A DNA stretch of 9,926 bases, taken from contig PKYX01000506.1 of the NCBI GenBank assembly GCA_003132825.1, forward strand, positions 1 to 9,926, written 5' to 3'. The notes under the pieces are model-generated. The model did no database searches. It saw nothing but the letters and a program-made list of their open reading frames with translations, and was not told the origin of the DNA. Shown here one piece after another: positions 1 to 6,352 of this stretch. Origin of the DNA: Acidobacteriaceae bacterium (GTDB lineage: Bacteria > Acidobacteriota > Terriglobia > Terriglobales > Acidobacteriaceae). The number at the start of each line of letters is the position of its first letter. The first letter of the stretch is position 1. The translations under genes and the position numbers were made by a program.

Positions 1-1370
1 CCGCCGACTTCAATGTTGAGTCCCGGATAGGCGAGCAGAATACCGGCAACTTTTGCCAGTTTCTCTCTCGCGCCCGGCTTCAAAGAAAATCTCCCGGTGT
101 CAAACAAAACATCGGACATGCTGACGATGAGCCCACGCGCGCTGTCGCGAGTCTGCAGGATGGAATTTAACTGCTCGGACAATTTGGTGCGCATGGCCGC
201 TTTGTCGGCGTCCGCTTGTGCCGCATTCTGCTGCGCTTGCTGCGCAGCCAGGCGGGACTGTTCCGCATCAGCCTGTGCCGCGGAAAGTGCATTTGCAGAC
301 GCGGCCTGGCTTTCTGCCATGTCTGATCTAGCCTGCGCTGCCGCGGATTCCGCCTGAGCCGTGGCGACCTGGGCGTTTGCCGCATTCAATTCGGCCTGCG
401 TCTTTGCCGCTTGATCTCGCGCCGCATCGGCCTGAGCCCGCTCCTTCAGACGAATCGCCTCATCCGCCTGCGCCTGCGATTCTGCTTGTGCGTCCGCGGA
501 ATCCTGGCGTTCATTCGCCAGGCGCAACTCATCCTCTTTCTTGACTGCGATGGCACGGGCATCTTCGGCAGTCTGCACTGCATCGCGAGAGATTGCGATC
601 AGCGGCTTCGTATCGATGTGTTTGCTTGTCGCATACTCATCGGCATTGTTCATCAACTGAACAGCGTGCTGATAGCTACTGCCGGAATACTGTTCGGCTC
701 CTTCGGATTGCGCGATGCGCAGAGCATTGCGTGCCTCAAAGAATTCCAACGGCAATCTTGTACTCAGAATTACAGGATCGAATTTGTAGCCGGTGGGGAT
801 GTAGCCGCCGCGTTCCATGAGCTCATACCTTGCATTTACCGCCTCGATAGTACCCTTCGTATCGGGGCGAACCACGTTTTCGAGTATGACCACATTACTC
901 GGTTGCCGCACGGCATAGTACGGCTCCGCGGTCACGATCAGCGCGAATGCCTGAAGGTCGGTGGTCACATTGACCTTGCTGCGGTGGTTGCCGCCGACCA
1001 GCACTTCGCCTAGGTTCACGGCCCGGCCTTCGGGCGAGATCGCCCACAAAATGTAAGTCAAGTACTCCGTGCCGAAAGTGGTGGGGTCTTGCAGATTGCC
1101 AAACTCCGCCTCGATCTCAATGGATCCGCGCTTGCTATTCACCTTGGCCCAACCGTCGGCTGATGGCATCAGGTCCGTACCGGCGAAATCCATGTGCGTG
1201 GGTCCGCTGCGATGCTGATAGTTGACCGCTGGGACCGTGCGGCTGACTACGGTTACCCGGAAGGTCGGCGTGTGTGTCATCGGCTCGACGACCGTTGTCT
1301 GAGAATTAGTCTGAGCAAACGCGCTCAAACTGAGAGTGATTCCGATTGCTAACAAAACCTTAGTCTTCAT
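1..1370 (-). CDS. OmpA-family outer-membrane/periplasmic protein with Ala-rich coiled coil, C-terminus cut by window edge
   Basis: The frame is open from an ATG at 1370 to the left edge (456 full codons, no stop). An AGGAG ribosome binding site lies 8 bases upstream of the start (1379-1383). Residues 1-19 form a Sec signal peptide ending in AFA, with mature Gln20. Residues about 25-210 form a beta-rich, non-repetitive domain (for example FGTEYLTYILWAISPEGRAV near residue 104). Residues about 277-402 are an Ala/Gln/Glu/Asp-rich segment with recurring AQA(D/E) units, predicted to be a long coiled coil. From about residue 414 the start of an OmpA C-terminal domain appears: LIVSMSDVLFDTG, then LKPGAREKLAKVAGIL and LNIEVGG. 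That domain normally binds peptidoglycan non-covalently in the periplasm, and the rest of it lies outside the window. The likely role is tethering the envelope to the cell wall through a coiled-coil spacer. The family assignment is strong; the biological role is inferred. Confidence 0.9.
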   Translation of the reverse strand, partial: MKTKVLLAIGITLSLSAFAQTNSQTTVVEPMTHTPTFRVTVVSRTVPAVNYQHRSGPTHMDFAGTDLMPSADGWAKVNSKRGSIEIEAEFGNLQDPTTFGTEYLTYILWAISPEGRAVNLGEVLVGGNHRSKVNVTTDLQAFALIVTAEPYYAVRQPSNVVILENVVRPDTKGTIEAVNARYELMERGGYIPTGYKFDPVILSTRLPLEFFEARNALRIAQSEGAEQYSGSSYQHAVQLMNNADEYATSKHIDTKPLIAISRDAVQTAEDARAIAVKKEDELRLANERQDSADAQAESQAQADEAIRLKERAQADAARDQAAKTQAELNAANAQVATAQAESAAAQARSDMAESQAASANALSAAQADAEQSRLAAQQAQQNAAQADADKAAMRTKLSEQLNSILQTRDSARGLIVSMSDVLFDTGRFSLKPGAREKLAKVAGILLAYPGLNIEVG

Positions 1371-1387
1371 CAAGGATGCTCCTTAGG

Positions 1388-1401
1388 GGCAGAGGTCTGC
1401 C
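1388..1401. promoter_or_regulatory. Short palindrome upstream of the OmpA-family gene
   Basis: GGCAGA-GG-TCTGCC has perfect 6-base arms around 2 bases. It sits 5 bases upstream of the AGGAG ribosome binding site of the OmpA-family gene. It could be an operator half-site pair or a small hairpin in the 5' leader. No matching regulator is visible in the window. Confidence 0.35.
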
Positions 1402-1463
1402 GTGTATTGCTTAGTCTCAATCGTTGGTTCGAAGGGCGGCGTGAGGAAGTGCTCACAATTGGC

Positions 1464-1658
1464 TCAGCCTTTCCCAACCCGGATCTGGGGAAGGGAATGA
1501 AACAGCCCAAATACATTCAGCAGCCACAAAACCACCACGATGACCACGACGCCGTTCAGAATGGACTTGATGGATGCCTGCATGGGAATGAAGCGATTTA
1601 CCAGCCATAGGAGAACACCGACCACAATCAGAACTTCCAGGAGTTGAATCAGGGGCAT
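1464..1658 (-). CDS. Thivi_2564-family small membrane protein (64 aa)
   Basis: This is a complete 64-residue protein starting MPLIQLLEVLIVVGVLLWLV. An AAAGG ribosome binding site lies 9 bases upstream of the ATG (1668-1672). It has two hydrophobic helices, about residues 4-22 and 33-52. They are joined by a short conserved-looking linker, NRFIPMQASIKSILN, and followed by a short basic tail. The length, the N-terminal MPLIQLL and the IPMQ/IKSILN linker match my recollection of the Thivi_2564 family of tiny inner-membrane proteins found in proteobacteria and acidobacteria; their function is not established. The downstream OmpA-family gene is on the same strand 93 bases away, so co-transcription into an envelope-related unit is possible. 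The gap contains short inverted repeats and could instead hold a separate promoter. Confidence 0.8.
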   Translation of the reverse strand: MPLIQLLEVLIVVGVLLWLVNRFIPMQASIKSILNGVVVIVVVLWLLNVFGLFHSLPQIRVGKG

Positions 1659-1675
1659 GATCTTTAACCTTTCAT

Positions 1676-1693
1676 ATGTTGGCGTGCCAACAT
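1676..1693. promoter_or_regulatory. 18-bp palindrome upstream of the small membrane protein gene
   Basis: ATGTTGGC-GT-GCCAACAT has perfect 8-base arms around 2 bases and begins 3 bases upstream of the ribosome binding site of the gene starting at 1658. Symmetry and position suggest a repressor operator for a dimeric helix-turn-helix protein, or a translation-modulating hairpin. The regulator is unknown. Confidence 0.5.
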
Positions 1694-1762
1694 CGCTATT
1701 CCGCCCGTTTCCAATGAGCTTTCTTAGGGTCGAATCGTGTCTGTCGGAGGGTCACCGGCACA

Positions 1763-1785
1763 CACACCCGCATACTTAGGGTGTG
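1763..1785. repeat. Inverted repeat CACACCC-N9-GGGTGTG
   Basis: Seven-base perfect arms (1763-1769 and 1779-1785) surround a 9-base loop. There is no T-run on either side, so a terminator is unlikely. It may be a regulator site in the upstream region of the small membrane protein gene, or chance. Confidence 0.3.
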
Positions 1786-2013
1786 CCAATCTGCTGGATG
1801 TGGTCGCTTCGGTGTGAATCGTTGACATCTCACCCGCAGCCAACCTAAGAATGAGAGTTACGAATTGGCGGTCGTTTCTCCCGCTACACTCAGGAGAACA
1901 AAGAATGACAGGTGTAGGTTCTCATGTCTGAGCAAGACAGCTCACATGCCTTGCACTGCAGCCAGAAAGGTGCTCCAAGGGAATCCAGGCGGCCCCTGCC
2001 GGTTCATCACAAA

Positions 2014-2036
2014 TTCGCCGCCAAGCCGACGGCGAA
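2014..2036 (-). terminator. Possible weak terminator after the GH130 gene
   Basis: TTCGCCG and CGGCGAA (7-base arms, 9-base loop) lie about 40 bases past the GH130 stop codon. On the minus strand the stem is followed by only three T residues, so intrinsic termination would be weak at best. Confidence 0.3.
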
Positions 2037-2074
2037 GGCGCCAAGAAATAATCTAGAAATTCAAAGCAGGGGTT

Positions 2075-3058
2075 TCACGCGTCCCGCGATCGCCTTCGCT
2101 CGCAACTTCCATTGACATCCAGCCAATCGAGTAGACTGCGGATGCTGCTGCGGGCCAGGGCAATCGCGCAGTCGGCGGCTCCGTAGTAAATATTGAGGGT
2201 GTCGCCGTCAGGATCGACGGTGTATCCGCAAGGGAATACCACATCGTTGACGTCGCCGCGCCGCTCATACTCGGCTTCCGGCCCAAAAATCCACGAATCT
2301 CCTCGCAGTAGGCACTTTTCCGGATTCTCGAGTTCGAAAAGAGCCAGGCCCAATCGGTACAGACAGCCGGAAGGGGTGTGCCTTACTCCGTGGTAGAGCA
2401 CCAGCCACCCGCGGGAGGTCTCGATGGGCGGCGGAGACAGACCGATCTTGTTGGCGTCCCACCAGGCGCCGCGGCGTGCTTCGAGCATAAGCCGGTGTCT
2501 GCCCCAATGGTGCAGATCAGGAGAATAGGAAATCCACATGTGCGAGCCGAGCGTCGTCATGGGCCGGTGAATGAGCGCCCAATACCCGTCAATTCTCCGG
2601 GGCAAGAGTGCGGAGTCTTTATCGTCGGGCGGCATAATGACTCCGTATCGCTCGAAGCTACGAAAATCCTTCGTCAAGGCCAGGGATACTCCGGGACCGC
2701 CGCGCGAATAGGAGGTGTAGGTGATTACGTACTGCTGCAGTTCGGGCGCAAAGGTGATGCGAGGATCTTCGATCCCCCAAATCTCTTCGGGATGGTCCTG
2801 GGGGCTGGGCATCAGCGTCGGCTCCCGATCAATTTGCCAGCCATCCACTCCGTTGATAGAGCGGGCAGCACAAAGATGGGACAAGCCACGTCGATCTTCG
2901 ACGCGGCACAGCAGCAGGGTCGATCCATCCGCCAGCAAGGTTGCACCCGCATTGAACACGCTGTTGATGGGGTATGGCCAGTCTCTGCCCGTTAAGATCG
3001 GGTTCGCAGGATGCCGAAGCAGCAGAGGCTGGTAGTGAGTTGTAATGGCAACGCTCAT
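2075..3058 (-). CDS. GH130-family glycoside phosphorylase-like protein (beta-mannoside active)
   Basis: This 327-residue protein has the five-bladed beta-propeller pattern of glycoside hydrolase family 130. GH130 members mostly use inorganic phosphate to cleave beta-mannosides and release mannose 1-phosphate, in the cytoplasm; a few are hydrolases. Visible family signatures in order: HPANPIL (16-22), FNAG (35-38), CRVEDRRG (51-58), GIEDPRIT (95-102) with Asp98 as the expected general acid, KDSALLPRR (147-155), IHRP (163-166), NKIGLSPPPIET (203-214), GWLVLYHG (217-224), YRLGLAL (234-240) and GDVNDVVFPCGY (268-279). The Arg/Lys/His residues in the 51-58, 147-155 and 163-166 segments fit a phosphate-binding site, favouring a phosphorylase. 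No signal peptide is seen. The start ATG overlaps the stop of the GT4 gene (ATGA), with AGGTG 7 bases upstream, implying translational coupling. The exact substrate is not readable from sequence. Confidence 0.88.
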   Translation of the reverse strand: MSVAITTHYQPLLLRHPANPILTGRDWPYPINSVFNAGATLLADGSTLLLCRVEDRRGLSHLCAARSINGVDGWQIDREPTLMPSPQDHPEEIWGIEDPRITFAPELQQYVITYTSYSRGGPGVSLALTKDFRSFERYGVIMPPDDKDSALLPRRIDGYWALIHRPMTTLGSHMWISYSPDLHHWGRHRLMLEARRGAWWDANKIGLSPPPIETSRGWLVLYHGVRHTPSGCLYRLGLALFELENPEKCLLRGDSWIFGPEAEYERRGDVNDVVFPCGYTVDPDGDTLNIYYGAADCAIALARSSIRSLLDWLDVNGSCERRRSRDA

Positions 3059-5505
3059 AAAGTTTCACCTGAAGAGATCGAAACAGCCTCAAGACCATTC
3101 GCAGTAATCGCAGTCCCGGGGCTACAAGAACCAGATGGGTCATGGCTTGCTCCCGGAACACCCAAGCAACCCATTTCGACCAGCGCCATCAAGAAGGCCA
3201 GAGTCGATTCTGCTCCCTGGTTTTCATTTACTCGCTCAGGATGCAGAGCATCTCGACAACCGCCGCTGGTGGAATCGTAGAGGGCAATTTGCAAGTCATT
3301 CTCCCCCAGAAACCAGTTGAAGGCCGACCAGGCGCGTGTGTGCCAACGGTCATCTCCGGTCGCGCGATACGCTTCGAGGCACGCGGAGACCATGCCACCC
3401 GCTTCCACCGGTTGTTGATCGAAGCGAGCTTTCTCGCTGCCCTTGCGGTAAAACCCTTGGGAACCGATGGGTACGAAATGCTCATTTTGTGCCGAACGCT
3501 GCGTTTGGCAGAGCCAATCCAGCGCTTCGAGGCCGACCGACACCATCTGCAGGTCGGAGTTGCGGCGACCGGCCATCAACACCGCCTGGGGCAACCGGGC
3601 GTTTGAATAAGCCAGAACGTCTTCAAACCAACTCCAGCCCGGAGATCGATTTGCATCGTAAATATCAACCAGGCGGGTGGCCAGAACCGAACTCATTTTT
3701 TGAGCGTCCCGGTCGCCGGGAAAGAAGTCGAGATACTCCTGGATTCCCAGCAATGCGAAGGCCCAGGCGCGCGGACTGCTGAAGGTAACGACCGCGGGGA
3801 CGGCGCTCTCGAAAAGGCGCCCCGCCGCACCCCGGAGCGCAGGATCTTTGGAGCGGCCGAGGACAGTCCCGAGTGCCCACAAGGCGCGCCCATGAGAATC
3901 CTCTGAGCCCTCCGCCTCGGTCCAGTTGCGTTCGTAGGTCAGAAAATTTCTAAATCTCCCGTTGGTACGATTGAAGGCATGTCCCAGAAACGCCAAATAC
4001 CGTGTAGCCAGGCCCCCAGTCGCTGCTTTCTCTTGTCCCAGTTGTTCAAGAAGGATGGCTAAAATGAGCGCTCGCGCATTATCGTCGGTGGTGTACCCCT
4101 CGCTGTAATTGGGAACCGCAAAGACCGCATGCTGGAGCATGCCGGTGTCGTCGGTCATCCGTTGCACGTGGTCCAGTCGCAGCGCTGGTGGTTCGAGGCG
4201 CCTTCCTAGAGTTTGGGGGTGCGCAAGCTTCGCACGCGGTTCCCGCATGCGATCACTGCGAGCTTGTGCAAAACTTGCCATGTAACCCTGCGCCACTTGC
4301 TTCCACACCATTCGTCGTGCATACAGGTACGCACGTTTACGCATGGCGTGGCGCAGCGCAGGAGTATCCAAGAGTTCGACGGTCTTGCGCGCGATCGCAT
4401 CCGGATCTTGGAAGGGAACTAAGGCCCCGCGGCGGCCGTCCAATAACTCTGTCGCATACCAGTAGGGAGTCGAAATGATCGCCTTGCCCGCGCCCAACGC
4501 GTTGGCAAGCGTGCCGGAAACAACCTGGGCCTCATGACGATACGGAGTGATATAGATGTCCGCCGCGCCGATGAACTCAACCATCTCTTCGGGGCTGACG
4601 AAGCGGTCGTGGAAAATCACGTTTGACTCCACCCCGACTTTCTTCGCCAAATCCTGCAAGTAGGATCGATACCGATCCCCCTCCCGGCGGAGTATATGGG
4701 GGTGGGTGGCGCCAGCGACGATGTAGACAACATTCTTGTGACGCGACAAAATGTGCGGCAGGGCTTGGATAACGTTTTCGATTCCCTTATTCGGCGAGAG
4801 TAAGCCAAACGTGAGAAGTACAGCTTTTCCTTCCACGCCAAAGCGATCCTTGTAGAAGTTGGGGTCTAAGAATGGCAGATCCGGAACGCCGTGAGGAACC
4901 ATGTCGATCTTGCTGCCAGGAACTTTGAAAGTCTCCTGCAAGAACCGGGAGGACATCTCGCTCATGACAATGAGACGGTCCGAAAGCGCTGCGATTTCCG
5001 ACATTACCAGACGTTGCTCAGGATTCGGTTCGCGAAGAACCGTATGGAGAGTCGTGATGATTGGCATTTGGACCCGACGGAGCAGACCCAAAATGTGACT
5101 GCCCGCCGGGCCACCAAAAATTCCGTACTCGTGCTGCAGGCTGACCAAATCGAAGTTGGTGAAATTCAGAAAGTCCGCGGCTTGCTCGTACGACGACAGA
5201 TCGTCCTGGGCCAATGCAAGTCTGACCCTGGCTGGGTATGGGTACCCCGCTTCGGTATCGTTGACCGGCAGTGCAAATAGCCGCGCTGCACCGTACTCGG
5301 TAGAAATTGCTTCGCACAGGTCGGTGGTAAAGGTCGCAATTCCGCACTGCCGCGGAAGGTAATTGCCCACGACGGCGACCCGGGTGGGAAGGCCCGCACT
5401 TGACTGCGGACGAACTGGCTCTGGGGCTCCTTCAGGGGGCGCAATCAAGCGTCTGCTAACCAGTTCGAGGGTTCTGATCGAAGGGACGGTCTCTATGACT
5501 GACAT
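3055..5505 (-). CDS. Two-domain protein: GT4 glycosyltransferase plus (alpha/alpha)-toroid-like C-terminal domain
   Basis: This 816-residue protein starts at the ATG at 5505, preceded by AGGA 5 bases upstream. The frame stays open to a TTG at 5595, but that start has no better signal. Residues about 41-420 are a GT-B fold family 4 glycosyltransferase: VAVVGNYLPRQCGIATFT (44-61), LQHEYGIFGG (123-132), TTLHTV (151-156), VPHGV (203-207), TFGLLSPNKGIENVI (232-246), ITPYRHEAQVVSGTL (319-333) and GKAIISTPYWYATELL (340-355). It would transfer sugar from an activated donor in the cytoplasm. Residues about 440-780 are helix-rich and resemble an (alpha/alpha) toroid of glycosidase or epimerase type: RMTDDTGMLQHA (449-460), GYTTDDNARALI (470-481), SHGRALWALG (537-546), WFEDVLAYSNARLPQA (626-641), DQQPVEAGGM (696-705) and NENQGAESTLAFL (760-772). 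The stop overlaps the GH130 start. Substrate and linkage are unknown. Confidence 0.88.
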   Translation of the reverse strand: MSVIETVPSIRTLELVSRRLIAPPEGAPEPVRPQSSAGLPTRVAVVGNYLPRQCGIATFTTDLCEAISTEYGAARLFALPVNDTEAGYPYPARVRLALAQDDLSSYEQAADFLNFTNFDLVSLQHEYGIFGGPAGSHILGLLRRVQMPIITTLHTVLREPNPEQRLVMSEIAALSDRLIVMSEMSSRFLQETFKVPGSKIDMVPHGVPDLPFLDPNFYKDRFGVEGKAVLLTFGLLSPNKGIENVIQALPHILSRHKNVVYIVAGATHPHILRREGDRYRSYLQDLAKKVGVESNVIFHDRFVSPEEMVEFIGAADIYITPYRHEAQVVSGTLANALGAGKAIISTPYWYATELLDGRRGALVPFQDPDAIARKTVELLDTPALRHAMRKRAYLYARRMVWKQVAQGYMASFAQARSDRMREPRAKLAHPQTLGRRLEPPALRLDHVQRMTDDTGMLQHAVFAVPNYSEGYTTDDNARALILAILLEQLGQEKAATGGLATRYLAFLGHAFNRTNGRFRNFLTYERNWTEAEGSEDSHGRALWALGTVLGRSKDPALRGAAGRLFESAVPAVVTFSSPRAWAFALLGIQEYLDFFPGDRDAQKMSSVLATRLVDIYDANRSPGWSWFEDVLAYSNARLPQAVLMAGRRNSDLQMVSVGLEALDWLCQTQRSAQNEHFVPIGSQGFYRKGSEKARFDQQPVEAGGMVSACLEAYRATGDDRWHTRAWSAFNWFLGENDLQIALYDSTSGGCRDALHPERVNENQGAESTLAFLMALVEMGCLGVPGASHDPSGSCSPGTAITANGLEAVSISSGETL

Positions 5506-5634
5506 GGATATCCTGCGTTGCTCGACCTCTAGCGTGAAGAAGGTTGGTTTCCGGAACGAGCCTCGGCTCGCCAGTGTTGGATCAGGAACGGGCAATGACT
5601 CTTCACACCACTCGTTTCGCAGGCCATTCTTTTA

Positions 5635-5650
5635 CGAGACAGCAGTCTCG
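5635..5650. repeat. Inverted repeat CGAGAC-AGCA-GTCTCG
   Basis: Six-base perfect arms with a 4-base loop lie in the 197-base gap upstream of the GT4-toroid gene. It can form a small hairpin on either strand. No T-run follows. It is possibly part of the control region of the GT4/GH130 unit. Confidence 0.35.
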
Positions 5651-5683
5651 CACCCTTAGTATCAGCTTGTTGGGCGGAGAAGA

Positions 5684-5701
5684 CTGGTCAAAAGTGACCA
5701 G
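5684..5701 (-). repeat. Hairpin one base after the cupin stop codon
   Basis: CTGGTCA and TGACCAG form perfect 7-base arms around a 4-base loop, separated by one base from the TAA at 5703-5705. On the minus strand it is followed by TCTTCTCC, a poor T tract, so it is a doubtful intrinsic terminator. It could instead stabilise the cupin mRNA 3' end or be an operator for the downstream GT4 gene. Confidence 0.4.
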
Positions 5702-5702
5702 A

Positions 5703-6098
5703 TTACATGGCAGAAATGCTCATGGTGTCGTTCTTGAGCTCGACGGTGAACAGGCGAATCTCTCTTGTGCCCACGTTCTCCACCGAATGAGGTGGCAAAG
5801 GCTCTAACCACATGACTACGGATGCGATGGACGGCCGAGGTGCGGTGCGGGTATCGACCAGGACTTTGCCGTCGCCGTCACGGCGGACAAAATCGCCAGC
5901 GCTCAGCGTGTAAACAACGCTTGGCCAGCGGTGAGTGTGAACCGGCACGATCTGCCCGGGGGCGATGCAGACGTTCAGAACGCGCACCCGCGCATTCTCG
6001 ATCACCAGTTCGTGATACTGGGGCGCTGCTGCCAGAGCATCAAGGGAATCAGGCCAGGGCCAGCGTGGCGGATCCGGGTTGGTGACGTTCTCGTTCAC
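5703..6098 (-). CDS. Small single-domain cupin protein (131 aa)
   Basis: I chose the GTG at 6098 because GGAGG lies 5 bases upstream. The frame extends to a TTG at 6209, but that adds 37 low-quality basic residues with no good ribosome binding site. The 131-residue protein is one beta-barrel cupin: NARVRVLNVCIAPGQ (35-49), VPVHTHRWPSVVYTLSAGDF (51-70) with His54 and His56 as the HxH metal ligands of cupin motif 1, and EPLPPHSVENVG (99-110) with His104 as the likely motif 2 ligand. It has no signal peptide or second domain, so a cytoplasmic metal-binding cupin is expected. Enzymatic function cannot be named. It lies 197 bases upstream of the GT4-toroid gene on the same strand, and whether the two are co-transcribed is unclear because hairpins occupy the gap. 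Confidence 0.82.
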   Translation of the reverse strand: MNENVTNPDPPRWPWPDSLDALAAAPQYHELVIENARVRVLNVCIAPGQIVPVHTHRWPSVVYTLSAGDFVRRDGDGKVLVDTRTAPRPSIASVVMWLEPLPPHSVENVGTREIRLFTVELKNDTMSISAM

Positions 6099-6352
6099 TT
6101 TCTCCTCCCGGCCGTCAACCGGCCGCCGCAATGCTCCCCGTTTCCAGATGGTTGCTCCCCTAGGGAAAACCACCACCCCCCGGCCCATGCAACCATCGGG
6201 ACGGGACAAAGTATAAGTTACTACACGACTTTACCTTTCTTTGGTCGATCGATTCGAGAGGAGCCGCCCGATGTATACTGCGCTTGTTGCGGAGCCAGAG
6301 CAGCTGACGGAGCCTCCTCGGTTTCGCCCTTGACATTGTCAGGAGGCGGTTT
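6099..6352. promoter_or_regulatory. Divergent promoter region between the cupin and the secreted protein gene
   Basis: These 254 bases separate two divergently read genes, so both promoters are expected here. A TATACT hexamer fits a -10 box on the plus strand at 6274-6279, and another on the minus strand at 6215-6210. Neither has a good TTGACA-like -35 box at 17-18 bases, so both are weak calls. A small palindrome, TGACA-T-TGTCA (6331-6341), overlaps the first base of the AGGAGG ribosome binding site of the plus-strand gene and could be a regulatory site. Confidence 0.35.

Larger units (their letters stand above)
1659..2074. other. Non-coding intergenic region (416 bp)
   Basis: No convincing gene is present. 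Short open frames here lack ribosome binding sites and protein-like composition. Visible elements are the palindrome at 1676-1693, a direct repeat CTTAGGGT at 1723-1730 and 1775-1782 (52 bases apart), an inverted repeat CACACCC/GGGTGTG at 1763-1785, and a hairpin at 2014-2036 that may end the upstream minus-strand transcript. It probably carries the promoter for the small membrane protein gene, but I cannot identify a convincing -35/-10 pair. Confidence 0.6.

Noticed and set aside
411..1013. 200-codon plus-strand open frame
   Set aside because: It is antisense to the OmpA-family gene, has Cys/Arg-rich composition without motifs, and is explained as a shadow of the Ala-rich coding frame.
1676..1693. 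Sigma-54 promoter suggested by TTGGCACG on the minus strand
   Set aside because: The -12 element (TTGC) is missing at the needed distance, and the transcript start would fall on the ribosome binding site. The symmetry is better explained as a palindrome.
2378..2995. 205-codon plus-strand open frame
   Set aside because: It is antisense to the well-supported GH130 gene, with no domain motifs and no ribosome binding site.
5506..5595. N-terminal extension of the GT4-toroid protein by 30 residues
   Set aside because: The longer frame begins with TTG and has no good ribosome binding site, whereas the ATG at 5505 has AGGA at proper spacing.
6099..6209. N-terminal extension of the small cupin from a TTG at 6209
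   Set aside because: The extension is basic, non-cupin-like sequence, and the GTG at 6098 follows GGAGG at ideal spacing.
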